This document shows, in pieces, positions 34,730 to 42,735 of a stretch of DNA of 64,000 nt. Location: NCBI GenBank assembly GCA_900472605.1, contig UCJD01000008.1, positions 1 through 64,000 of the forward strand. Direction: 5' to 3'. This DNA comes from Hyphomicrobiales bacterium. GTDB lineage: Bacteria; Pseudomonadota; Alphaproteobacteria; Rhizobiales; Rhizobiaceae. A program made the position numbers and the translations under genes. The notes beneath the pieces are model-generated. The model was not told the DNA's origin, did not search any database, and saw only the letters and a program-made list of their open reading frames with translations. Position 1 is the first letter of the stretch; each line of letters starts with the position of its first letter.

Positions 34730-37700
34730 TTACTTCTTCATCTGCTCCTTCAAGGCGGCGAGCTTGGCGAAGGGCGAATCCGGATCGATCGGCTTCTCCT
34801 TGCGTGGCGGCTTTGCCTCGAAGCGCAGCGGCTGGGCGCCGCCACGGTTGTTATTGTTATTGTTATCGCGACCCTTGCGATCGCCACCGCGGTCGTTGCG
34901 GTCACCGCGCTGGTCGCCCCGGCCCTGGTGCGGCTTGCCGCCGTCCTTGCCGCGGTTCTGGCGGTTGCCGTCGCGGTTCTCGCCTTCGCCGCCCTGGCGA
35001 CGATTGCCCTGGCCGCGATCCTGGCGTTCGCCGCGCTCGCCCTGTCCCTGACGCTCGCCTTGGCGTTCGCCGCCACGGCGCTCACCATGGCCGCGTGCCT
35101 GGCGCTGGTTGTTGTCGGTGCGGCCGGCAAGGCGCCAGAGCAGAACCGGCTTCGGTTCTTCGGCTTCGGCTGCAGGCGTTTCCGCTGCGGGCGCCGCCTC
35201 GGCAGAGGCTTCCGTTGTGGTCGCTTCAGCGGCTGGTGCTTCTTCAGCGTTAGGTGCTTCCGCAGCCGGCGTTTCAGCCGCAGTCTCCTCGGAAGAGGCG
35301 CTGTCGGCGTCGTCGTGCTCAGCCGTTTCAGCGCCGGCGTCAGCGGTCGCTTCCGTCGTTGCCGCGGCAGGGGTTGCGGCGGCGTCCTGCGCTGCCAGAT
35401 AGGTCGCGGCTTCTTCCGCCTTTACGGCGTCGGCGCGGTAGCCGAGACCCTTCAGGATCTCTTCCATGTCTTCGAGCGTGGCGCCGAGGATAGAGAGCAT
35501 CGCCGTGGTCGTGGTGAAGCGGCGGCCGTCATAGGCACCCTCCGGACGGTTCGGCTGACCCGGCTTCCACTGCAGCAGCGGGCGGATGATGTCGGCCAGA
35601 CGCTCGAGGATATCGACGCGCACCGCGCGCTTGCCGAGAAAACGGAAGCCCGCGAGTTTGTAGAAATTGCGCTCATAGGCCGGATCGGTGACGACCGAGG
35701 TACGGCCGGCGGCGAGAACGGGAATGAGGTCGCCGTAGCCCGGCTTGTCGAGACCGTCGTTTTTCAGTGCCCAGAGCAGCGTGATGAGCTCGGCCGGAGC
35801 CGGCTTCAGGAGCGCGGGCACGAAGATGTGGTAGGCGCCGAAGCGAACGCCGTAGCGACGCATCGAAGCACGGGCGTCCTGATCCAGCGACTTGACCTCT
35901 TCGGTCACGTCGCGACGGAAGAGCACGCCGAGATTTTCCACCAGCTGGAACGCGAGACCCTTGGCGAGACCCTGCAGGTCTTCGGCGCGCGACAGATCGT
36001 CGAGCGGCTTCAGTACCGTCGAGATGTGGTGGTTGACGAAGCGCTCCAAGCGAGCGGCGACGTGGTCGCGCGCATTGCCGGTCAGCTGCTCGTCGGCAAG
36101 CAGGATCAGGCGCGGACGCATGATGTGCTCGGTTCCCGCCAGGCGTGCCACCGGATCGCCGAGCCAACGGATCGAGCCGTCGGAGCCGATCGCCAGATCG
36201 CCGTTGCCGGACGCGTGGATACGCGCCGCACGGGCTTCGAATTCCAAAGCAAGCGCCTTTTGCGAAGCAGTCTGGACCGCCTTCGCGTCCGGACCATCCG
36301 CTCCCGATACAGGCGTGAACCGGAAACCGGATAACTGCCCCACATGATGTCCTTCAACGAAGACATCGCCATTTACACTGATTTCAGCTTCCAGCATCGC
36401 ATTCTCTCTCAGGCGCTTCATGAGCACAGATGTCCTGCGATCAACAAAGCGTTTCGTCAACCTTTCATGTAACGCATCGGACAATCGATCTTCGATTTCC
36501 CGCGTCTTTTCCTGCCAGTGTGTCGGATCGGCAAGCCAGCTTGGCCGATTCGATACATAGGTCCACGTCCTTATCTGCGCGATTCGCGCCGAAAGCGTGT
36601 CAATTTCGCCATCTGTTCGATCCGCGCGATGAACTTGCTCGGCAAGGAAATTCTCATTCACCGTGCCATAGCGCACGAGATCGGAAAAGAGGGTGGCGAT
36701 CAGATCGGCATGCTGGGCAGGCGCAATACGCCGATAATCCGGCAGCGCGCATGCCTCCCACAGCTTTTCGACCCTTGCAGGCGTATCGGCCAAATCGCGA
36801 ATCTCGGGATAGCGCGACAGCTGCTCGAGCGCCTGCTGGTCCACCGCCGGCAGCGCGCGTGTCAGGCCAGCAACGCGTGGGCCGGTTTCAAGGCTGGCGC
36901 GCAGCGTCTGGATCGACTTGAAGTCGAGGTCCGTGGTGCGCCACTGCAGCACCTTGACGTTGTCGAAGTGATGACCCTCGATGCGGCCGACCAGCTCCTC
37001 GTCGAACGGGTCGACATGGCCCGTCACACCAAAGGTTCCGTCGCGCAGATGGCGGCCGGCGCGGCCGGCGATCTGCGCGAGTTCGGCGGGGTTGAGGTTG
37101 CGGAACTGATAGCCGTCGAACTTGCGATCCTGGGCGAAGGCGACATGGTCGACATCGAGATTGAGCCCCATGCCGATCGCGTCCGTCGCCACCAGATATT
37201 CGACGTCGCCGGCCTGGTAGAGCGCCACCTGGGCATTGCGGGTGCGCGGGCTGAGCGCGCCGAGAACGACGGCCGCGCCGCCGCGCTGGCGGCGGATCAA
37301 CTCGGCGATCGCATAGACCTCGTCGGCCGAAAAGGCGACGATGGCGGAGCGTTGCGGCAGGCGGGTGATCTTCTTCTGGCCGGCGTAGAGCAGGTGCGAT
37401 AGGCGTGGGCGCTCGACGACGGTGATGCCGGGAAGCAGATGCTGGAGGATCGGCCGCATGGTGCCGGCGCCGAGCAGCAGTGTCTCGTCGCGGCCGCGCA
37501 GATGCAGGATACGGTCGGTGAAAATGTGTCCGCGCTCGAGATCGCCGGCTAGCTGCACTTCGTCGATAGCGACGAAGGCGGCCTTGGTCTCGCGCGGCAT
37601 GGCTTCGACGGTGCAGACCGAGTAGCGCGCGTTCGGCGGCGAGATTTTCTCCTCGCCGGTCACCAGGGCTACGTTGTGGACACCGACCTTTTCGCAGACA

Positions 37701-37846
37701 CGCGTATAGACCTCGCGCGCGAGCAGGCGCAGCGGCAGGCCGATGATGCCGGTGCCGTGGGCGACCATCCGCTCGATGGCATAATGGGTCTTGCCTGTAT
37801 TGGTTGGACCGAGCACCGCGGTCACGCCGCGTCCGCTCAGTATCAT
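34730..37846 (-). CDS. SUV3-like DEAD/H helicase with long disordered C-terminal tail
   Basis: 1038-aa helicase. Walker A is GPTNTGKTHYAIERM at the extreme N-terminus, motif II AIDEVQLAGD, motif VI QIAGRAGRHLRDG, matching the Suv3/MgpS branch of RNA helicases. Residues about 810-920 are Ala/Glu-rich, and about 930-1010 are Arg/Gly/Gln/Asn-rich (RQGERQGQGERGERQDRG) including a run of six Asn, a typical RNA-condensate or degradosome-type tail. ATG 37846 begins directly at the conserved MILSGRGVTAVLGPTNTG; the upstream extension is not conserved. Exact substrate is unknown. Confidence 0.9.
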   Translation of the reverse strand: MILSGRGVTAVLGPTNTGKTHYAIERMVAHGTGIIGLPLRLLAREVYTRVCEKVGVHNVALVTGEEKISPPNARYSVCTVEAMPRETKAAFVAIDEVQLAGDLERGHIFTDRILHLRGRDETLLLGAGTMRPILQHLLPGITVVERPRLSHLLYAGQKKITRLPQRSAIVAFSADEVYAIAELIRRQRGGAAVVLGALSPRTRNAQVALYQAGDVEYLVATDAIGMGLNLDVDHVAFAQDRKFDGYQFRNLNPAELAQIAGRAGRHLRDGTFGVTGHVDPFDEELVGRIEGHHFDNVKVLQWRTTDLDFKSIQTLRASLETGPRVAGLTRALPAVDQQALEQLSRYPEIRDLADTPARVEKLWEACALPDYRRIAPAQHADLIATLFSDLVRYGTVNENFLAEQVHRADRTDGEIDTLSARIAQIRTWTYVSNRPSWLADPTHWQEKTREIEDRLSDALHERLTKRFVDRRTSVLMKRLRENAMLEAEISVNGDVFVEGHHVGQLSGFRFTPVSGADGPDAKAVQTASQKALALEFEARAARIHASGNGDLAIGSDGSIRWLGDPVARLAGTEHIMRPRLILLADEQLTGNARDHVAARLERFVNHHISTVLKPLDDLSRAEDLQGLAKGLAFQLVENLGVLFRRDVTEEVKSLDQDARASMRRYGVRFGAYHIFVPALLKPAPAELITLLWALKNDGLDKPGYGDLIPVLAAGRTSVVTDPAYERNFYKLAGFRFLGKRAVRVDILERLADIIRPLLQWKPGQPNRPEGAYDGRRFTTTTAMLSILGATLEDMEEILKGLGYRADAVKAEEAATYLAAQDAAATPAAATTEATADAGAETAEHDDADSASSEETAAETPAAEAPNAEEAPAAEATTTEASAEAAPAAETPAAEAEEPKPVLLWRLAGRTDNNQRQARGHGERRGGERQGERQGQGERGERQDRGQGNRRQGGEGENRDGNRQNRGKDGGKPHQGRGDQRGDRNDRGGDRKGRDNNNNNNRGGAQPLRFEAKPPRKEKPIDPDSPFAKLAALKEQMKK

Positions 37847-38026
37847 CGGCTGCGATGTCAGTGTCTTTGTCCTGCAGACGGGGCGGGGGAGCCCCGGGGG
37901 TAAACCAAGCTCCTGATCCGAAGCAGACAAACAAATGGACAGCCGCCGAGGCAAACGCAAGGGCTGATTTCAATTTCACCGGCGGATTTTCGGCCTCGCG
38001 AATAGCTTGTGGAATGCTCGCATAAC

Positions 38027-38150
38027 GATTCGGAACAGCTGTAGAACGAATCGGAGACGAATCGCTGACTCACGATGATTCAGGGTTTGTTCACGGCTAA
38101 GTATTGATTTTGAATCACTTTTTCCCACCAGATGCTGAATCGGACGATTC
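38027..38150. promoter_or_regulatory. Cluster of eight GANTC methylation sites
   Basis: GANTC occurs at 38027, 38048, 38059, 38067, 38077, 38112, 38137 and 38146. Several form dyads: GATTCG...CGAATC (38027-38052) and GAATCG-GA-CGATTC. Base composition predicts fewer than one such site in this length. Confidence 0.7.
38056..38097 (+). repeat. Imperfect 42-base direct repeat, copy 1
   Basis: Begins GACGAATC and ends GGTTTGTTCACGGC; the second copy at 38288-38329 has identical ends and a diverged middle. TTGTTCACG resembles a weak DnaA box. Confidence 0.6.
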
Positions 38151-38287
38151 TCGTTTGGCGTGTGCCGGATCTTTTGTTCGGCGCATAGGGACGAGTGCTT
38201 GCCGGCTCCCAGGGGCGATTTCTCTTCCGCCCAAAATGTAAAAAATCCGTTTCGAAGCAGGCTTGATCAAATACGGAACAAAAAGCA

Positions 38288-38329
38288 GACGAATCAGCGA
38301 CGTTGCTGACTTCCCGGTTTGTTCACGGC
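38288..38329 (+). repeat. Imperfect 42-base direct repeat, copy 2
   Basis: Same end blocks as copy 1, 232 bases downstream, same orientation and length. The middle 15-20 bases differ. Confidence 0.6.
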
Positions 38330-38468
38330 AACCTGTTGTATTTTATGGAAATTTTAACCATAGGCGCAAATGCGCTTTTGGCGCCGCGCCTGCTATGCGT
38401 CAGCGCGAGGATGCCAGGTGCCGTCGGCTTACCTGCTGAAAAATATTGTCCTCTTGGAAAAAATAGAC

Positions 38469-38493
38469 GGAACCAAAAGCCGGCTTACGTGTT
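38469..38493 (+). promoter_or_regulatory. EcfG-like promoter for the DUF3309 gene
   Basis: GGAAC (38469-38473), 16 bases, TGTT: one mismatch from GGAAC-N16-CGTT. It lies about 40 bases before the DUF3309 start codon, a sensible distance. Confidence 0.5.
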
Positions 38494-38534
38494 TCTGGCT
38501 CATTCAAACTCGAAATGCGCTGAGGTCACGGGAT

Positions 38535-38690
38535 ATGCTTGGAACAATACTACTCATTATCCTTATTCTGCTTTTGCTCGGAGCCCTACCGAATTGGGGT
38601 TATAGTCGCAGCTGGGGCTATGGACCTTCCGGTGGTTTGGGGCTAGTTCTCGTCATTATTATCATTCTTGTACTCATGGGCCGTATCTAA
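38535..38690 (+). CDS. DUF3309 family small membrane protein
   Basis: 51-aa protein MLGTILLIILILLLLGALPN...GPSGGLGLVLVIIIILVLMGRI: two hydrophobic helices joined by a Trp/Tyr/Gly loop (WGYSRSWGYGPSGG), the DUF3309 pattern. Such proteins are frequent in alpha- and betaproteobacteria and are often stress induced; function unknown. GAGG precedes the ATG. A larger ORF in this frame starts upstream at 38370, but only the part from 38535 is protein-like. Confidence 0.85.
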   Translation: MLGTILLIILILLLLGALPNWGYSRSWGYGPSGGLGLVLVIIIILVLMGRI

Positions 38691-38717
38691 GCGCCCGAAA
38701 AACCTGGGAGAAATGTC

Positions 38718-38978
38718 ATGATGAAGAAGATTGTACTCATCGGTGCTCTGGTTGGCGCGCTGGCATCCTGCACGGCCACGGAACAGGGCACGGCGATCGG
38801 CGCCGGCACCGGCGCTGTGATCGGCGGCGCGGTCAGCCACAGCTGGGGTGGTGCGGCCGTTGGCGCCGTTGCCGGTGGTCTCGCAGGCGCGCTCATCGGC
38901 CAGTCGGTAGAACGCCGTGGCTACTGCGTCTACCGCGACCGCTATGGCCGCCGCTACGAAGCCCGTTGCCCGCGCTAA
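38718..38978 (+). CDS. Glycine-zipper lipoprotein (17-kDa antigen-like)
   Basis: 86 aa. Lipoprotein signal MMKKIVLIGALVGALASC (lipobox LASC), then a glycine zipper GTAIGAGTGAVIGGAVSHSWGGAAVGAVAGGLAGALIGQ, ending in a Tyr/Arg-rich tail (YCVYRDRYGRRYEARC). Probably an outer-membrane lipoprotein of the SlyB/OsmB-like class. It follows the DUF3309 gene by 27 bases and likely shares its stress promoter. Confidence 0.85.
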   Translation: MMKKIVLIGALVGALASCTATEQGTAIGAGTGAVIGGAVSHSWGGAAVGAVAGGLAGALIGQSVERRGYCVYRDRYGRRYEARCPR

Positions 38979-39013
38979 TGGCTTTGGCCTGAGCAATCAG
39001 GTTTACGGATAAG

Positions 39014-39044
39014 AAAAGGCGTCGGTTTCCCGGCGCCTTTTTTG
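39014..39044 (+). terminator. Terminator after the lipoprotein gene
   Basis: AAAAGGCGTCGG / CCGGCGCCTTTTTTG with loop TTTC: strong intrinsic terminator. Confidence 0.85.
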
Positions 39045-39077
39045 TTGCGGCTACGAAGCTTCCGTCGGTGCCGTCAC

Positions 39078-39281
39078 TTATATCGTCCCAGTCGTATTCG
39101 ACGTCAGGATGGATTGGAGCTCTGCTTCGTGCTTTTCGATCCGCATGAAGAGCATGTCAAACCGAGCTGCTTCGTCGGAACCTTCGTCGGGTTCGTCTTC
39201 GAAGTATGGCCGGATTTCAGACAGCGCTGCCCTGTATTCCTCTTCGCTCCGAAAGGGTAGGGAAGGATTCAAATCGAACAT
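39078..39281 (-). CDS. Small acidic protein resembling the N-terminal part of HigA-type antitoxins
   Basis: 67 aa, strongly acidic. FRSEEEYRAALSEIRPYFEDEPDEGSDEAARFDMLFMRIEKHEAEL matches the pattern of the helical region that precedes the HTH in HigA-like antitoxins (EADYEAAL...IE...EPGT...LE.L..LIE.YE), but there is no HTH and no toxin next to it. AAGGAG six bases before the ATG indicates a real gene. Function unknown. Confidence 0.7.
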   Translation of the reverse strand: MFDLNPSLPFRSEEEYRAALSEIRPYFEDEPDEGSDEAARFDMLFMRIEKHEAELQSILTSNTTGTI

Positions 39282-39340
39282 TTTGATCTCCTTTCGTCCG
39301 TGCCGACAGCCTACACATCTCGACGCTTAACGCCAAAGAA

Positions 39341-39372
39341 AAAGGCCGCATCGCGCGGGCGATGCGGCCTTT
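39341..39372 (-). terminator. efp terminator
   Basis: AAAGGCCGCATCG (39341-39353) pairs perfectly with CGATGCGGCCTTT (39360-39372), and the minus strand continues TTTCTTTGG. Strong intrinsic terminator. Confidence 0.9.
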
Positions 39373-39394
39373 GAAGCGGTTGATCGGCGCCGGA

Positions 39395-39964
39395 TCAGTT
39401 CTTGGCGCGCTCGACGTAGGAGTTGTCTTCGGTCGCAATGACGACGCGGGTGCCGGCGTCGATGTGCGGCGGAACCGAGGTGCGGACGCCGTTGGAAAGC
39501 ATAGCCGGCTTGTAAGAGGACGATGCCGTCTGGCCCTTGACGACCGGCTCGGTCTCGGTGATCTCGAGCGTCACGTGGCGCGGCAGCTGCAGGGCAAGCG
39601 CAACACCTTCGTGCATGGACAGGATGCAGACCATGCCTTCCTGCAGGTAGGCCTTCTGGTCGCCCATGGTTTCAACGTCGACGACGACCTGATCGTAGCT
39701 TTCCGGGTTCATGAAGTGGAAGCCTTCGCCGTCCTCGTAGAGGAACTGGTGGTTGACGTCTTCCACGAAGGCGCGCTCGACCTGCTCGGTCGTGCGCCAG
39801 CGCTCGGAGACCTTCACGCCGTCGACGATGCGGCGCATGTCGACCTGGGTGACCGGCGTGCCCTTGCCCGGGTGGAAGTTGTTGGCCGTCAGAACGACGT
39901 AGAGCTTGCCGTCCACATCGAGAACGTTGCCCTTGCGGACGGAAGAGGCGATGACCTTGACCAT
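39395..39964 (-). CDS. efp: Translation elongation factor P
   Basis: 189-aa factor that relieves ribosome stalling at polyproline. The KOW-like domain I contains NFHPGKGTP with K34, the residue beta-lysylated by EpmA/EpmB; two OB domains follow. The modification enzymes are encoded divergently 150 bases away, so the whole EF-P activation set is in one place. ATG 39964 begins [15 protein letters not shown]. Confidence 0.97.
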   Translation of the reverse strand: MVKVIASSVRKGNVLDVDGKLYVVLTANNFHPGKGTPVTQVDMRRIVDGVKVSERWRTTEQVERAFVEDVNHQFLYEDGEGFHFMNPESYDQVVVDVETMGDQKAYLQEGMVCILSMHEGVALALQLPRHVTLEITETEPVVKGQTASSSYKPAMLSNGVRTSVPPHIDAGTRVVIATEDNSYVERAKN

Positions 39965-40114
39965 AAGAGTTCCTTGTAACTCGGCTTTTGGCGTCGTAGA
40001 GGACTGTCGAAATGGCCCTGGAGACGCAATCAGGTGTTCTTGGGGGCGCAACTAACCTAAAATCCGGCAAATAGCCAGCCCTTGCGTTGGGTGATCCGAT
40101 CAGGACAGCATTCG

Positions 40115-41179
40115 ATGAAACCCTCTATCGCCAAAGCGTCCCCCTGGTGGACGCCCAGTGTGCATGCCGACCGCCGGCCGTTCCTGATCGGACGCAACCG
40201 GATTCAGGCTGCTTTGCGCGGCTACTTCGCGCGCGAGGACTTCATCGAGGTGGATACGGCGACGCTGCAGGTGTCGCCGGGAAACGAGGCGCATCTGCAT
40301 GCCTTCGCCACCGAGGCGCTGACCACGGATGGGCAGGCCGCACCGTTTTATCTGCACACCTCTCCAGAGTTCGCCTGCAAGAAGCTGCTTGCCGCCGGTG
40401 AAGAGCGTATCGCCTGTTTCGCGCACGTCTATCGCAACCGCGAGCGCGGGCCGCTGCACCATCCCGAGTTCACCATGCTCGAATGGTATCGCACCGGTGA
40501 GCGCTATGAGAGCCTGATGATGGACTGCGTGCGCATTGTCGCGCTGGCGGCCGAGACGATGCAGACGACAATGCTCAGCTTTCGCGAGACGGCCTGCGAT
40601 CCGTTCGCAGGGCCGGAGCGCCTCAGCGTCGCCGAGGCGTTTCGCCGTCATGCAGATATCGATCTTCTGGCCTCCGTCGGCGCCGATGGCGCGACCGACC
40701 GCGAACATTTGGCTACCGAAATGAGGCGCAACGGCATGCGCGTTGCCAAGGACGACCAGTGGGCCGATCTCTTCAGCCGCGTGCTGGTGGAGAAGGTCGA
40801 GCCGCATCTTGGCATGGGGCGGGTGACGATCCTCGATGAGTATCCGGTCTGCGAAGCAGCACTCGCGCGGCCGTCGGCTGCCGACCCCCGGGTGGCCGAG
40901 CGCTTCGAGGTCTATGCCTGCGGCGTCGAGCTGGCGAACGGTTTCGGCGAGCTTACCGATCCCATAGAGCAGCGCCGCCGCTTCGAGATCGAGATGGCGG
41001 AGAAAAAGCGGATCTATGGCGAGACCTATCCGATCGACGACGATCTGCTCGACGCGTTGGCGATCATGCCCGATGCCAGCGGCATCGCGCTCGGCTTCGA
41101 CCGGCTGGTGATGCTGGCGACCGGCGCGCGGCGGATCGATCAGGTGCTGTGGGCGCCGGTGGCGGAGTATGGGCAGTGA
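40115..41179 (+). CDS. epmA: Elongation factor P--(R)-beta-lysine ligase
   Basis: LysRS-like class II synthetase without an anticodon-binding domain (354 aa; PoxA/GenX/YjeA). Motif 2 is HVYRNRERGPLHHPEFTMLEWYR and motif 3 SGIALGFDRLVMLATG; GNEAHLHAFATE is the family's substrate loop. Activates (R)-beta-lysine as an adenylate and attaches it to K34 of EF-P. Its stop overlaps the epmB start as GTGA. Confidence 0.95.
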   Translation: MKPSIAKASPWWTPSVHADRRPFLIGRNRIQAALRGYFAREDFIEVDTATLQVSPGNEAHLHAFATEALTTDGQAAPFYLHTSPEFACKKLLAAGEERIACFAHVYRNRERGPLHHPEFTMLEWYRTGERYESLMMDCVRIVALAAETMQTTMLSFRETACDPFAGPERLSVAEAFRRHADIDLLASVGADGATDREHLATEMRRNGMRVAKDDQWADLFSRVLVEKVEPHLGMGRVTILDEYPVCEAALARPSAADPRVAERFEVYACGVELANGFGELTDPIEQRRRFEIEMAEKKRIYGETYPIDDDLLDALAIMPDASGIALGFDRLVMLATGARRIDQVLWAPVAEYGQ

Positions 41180-42225
41180 CGATCAACCGGCCGATCAAGA
41201 CGGTGGACGAGCTCGCCAATGCCGGGCTCATCGCCGACCGCGAGGCGCTGGACGAGGTCGCAGCGCGCTATGCGATCGCGGTGACGCCGGAGATCGCGCG
41301 GCTGATCGACCCTAACGATCCCGAAGATCCGATCGCGCGCCAGTTCGTGCCTGATGCCGCCGAGCTCATGATGACGGCGGAGGAGCGCGCCGATCCGATC
41401 GGCGATCACGCGCATAGCCCGGTCGAGGGCATCGTTCACCGCTATCCCGATCGCGTGCTTCTGAAGGCGGTGCATGTCTGTCCCGTTTACTGCCGCTTCT
41501 GTTTCCGCCGCGAGATGGTAGGACCGCAGGGGCTGGGCACGCTCGATCCCGCCGCGATGACGGCTGCTTTCGATTATATCCGGGGCCATGACGCGATCTG
41601 GGAGGTCATTCTCACCGGCGGAGATCCGCTCGTGCTGTCGCCGCGCCGGCTGCGGGATATCCTCGAACAGCTCAAGGATATCGATCACGTCAAGATCGTC
41701 CGCTTTCACAGCCGCGTGCCCGTCGTCGATCCTTCTCGGATCGATGCCGCGCTGATCGAGGCGCTGAGGGCGAGCGGCAAGACCACCTATGTCGCGCTGC
41801 ATGCCAACCATCCGCGCGAACTCACGGCCGAGGCGCGCGCCGCCTGCGCCCGGCTCATCGATGCGGGCATCGTCATGGTCAGCCAGTCGGTGCTGCTCAA
41901 GGGCGTCAACGACGATCCGGATGTTCTGGCGGAGCTGATGAAGGCCTTCGTCGAGACGCGGGTGAAACCCTATTATCTGCATCATCCCGATCTAGCGCCG
42001 GGCACCAGCCATTTCCGGCTCTCGGTGGAAGAAGGCCAGGCGATCGTCGCATCGCTCCGTGGGCGCATCTCTGGATTGTGCCAGCCGACCTATATTCTGG
42101 ATATTCCCGGAGGATACGGCAAAGCCGATATCGGCCAGAACACGATCCGCAGAAACGCGGAAGGTTGCTATTCGGTTTCCGACTACAACGGACAAGAGCA
42201 TATCTACCCGCCGCGCGGCAGTTAA
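41176..42225 (+). CDS. epmB: EF-P lysine 2,3-aminomutase (radical SAM)
   Basis: 349-aa PLP-dependent radical SAM enzyme converting lysine to (R)-beta-lysine for EpmA. The iron-sulfur motif CPVYCRFCF (CxxxCxxC), GGDPLVLSPRRLRDIL and the PLP-binding region are present; the catabolic aminomutase C-terminal extension is not. Start is GTG 41176, four-base overlap with epmA, translationally coupled. Confidence 0.94.
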   Translation: MTINRPIKTVDELANAGLIADREALDEVAARYAIAVTPEIARLIDPNDPEDPIARQFVPDAAELMMTAEERADPIGDHAHSPVEGIVHRYPDRVLLKAVHVCPVYCRFCFRREMVGPQGLGTLDPAAMTAAFDYIRGHDAIWEVILTGGDPLVLSPRRLRDILEQLKDIDHVKIVRFHSRVPVVDPSRIDAALIEALRASGKTTYVALHANHPRELTAEARAACARLIDAGIVMVSQSVLLKGVNDDPDVLAELMKAFVETRVKPYYLHHPDLAPGTSHFRLSVEEGQAIVASLRGRISGLCQPTYILDIPGGYGKADIGQNTIRRNAEGCYSVSDYNGQEHIYPPRGS

Positions 42226-42483
42226 CTGTTCCGTTCTTCGTTTCATTTCAGCACTTGCGGTCGTTCGTGCCGAGACCAAGCGTTGTTTAAGCTTTTCCCG
42301 CAAAGCAATGATCCGATTTGCTTTATCTCTACTCGGTAGCGGAAGACGCTAAATTCTTAGCTTTTCATCGGGGCCAGATTTAACCACATGCCTTAGCGGA
42401 ATATTGGGTTTTCCTCCTTAAAAGCACCTCCATGACAGGGCGATGAGCGCCCGCTCTGGTTATGACAGCTTGGAGATGTGAGG

Positions 42484-42735
42484 ATGAATACGACGATCCG
42501 CGAACTGCTTGCGAAATTCGGCAAGCTGCCTGTGGCCATCGACACCGTGGCTGATGATGCCGATCTCTACGCGGCGGGACTCACTTCCTTCGCATCGGTT
42601 CAGTTGATGCTCGGCATCGAGGACGCCTTCGATATCGAGTTCCCGGACAATCTCCTCAATCGCAAGTCCTTCGCCAGCATCTCGGCCATCGCCCGGACCG
42701 TCGATCTGATCAAGGATAGCCGGAAGGTCGCCTGA
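42484..42735 (+). CDS. Stand-alone carrier protein partner of the amino-acid ligase
   Basis: 83-aa acyl-carrier-protein fold. The phosphopantetheine attachment serine is S35 in YAAGLTSFASVQLMLGIEDAF, where the usual DSL is TSF, as in carrier proteins served by amino acid:[carrier protein] ligases. DIEFPDNLLNRKSFASI is helix III. A GGAG precedes ATG 42484. The stop overlaps the next start (TGATG). It is not the fatty-acid ACP, whose motif is DSLDTVE. First gene of the operon. Confidence 0.92.
   Translation: MNTTIRELLAKFGKLPVAIDTVADDADLYAAGLTSFASVQLMLGIEDAFDIEFPDNLLNRKSFASISAIARTVDLIKDSRKVA

Larger units (their letters stand above)
37847..38534. other. Long non-coding region with GANTC cluster and direct repeats
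   Basis: 688 bases between the helicase and a DUF3309 gene. It contains eight GANTC (CcrM methylation) sites within 38027-38150, a ninth at 38291, a GAATCG-GA-CGATTC dyad at 38137-38150, an imperfect 42-base direct repeat and an EcfG-like promoter near its right end. No ORF here looks real. Confidence 0.7.

Noticed and set aside
34571..36334. 587-codon plus-strand frame
   Set aside because: Antisense of the helicase tail; its hydrophobic runs come from complementing Ala/Glu/Arg codons.
38275..38304. EcfG promoter GGAAC...CGTT upstream of repeat copy 2
   Set aside because: The spacer is 21 bases, too long for the 16-17 base requirement.
37847..38534. Chromosomal replication origin
   Set aside because: GANTC sites and weak DnaA-like boxes are present, but no good DnaA boxes, AT-rich unwinding region or origin-linked genes (hemE, dnaA, parAB, repABC) are nearby.
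38303..38605. 100-codon frame overlapping the DUF3309 gene
   Set aside because: Different frame, no ribosome binding site, no recognisable protein features.
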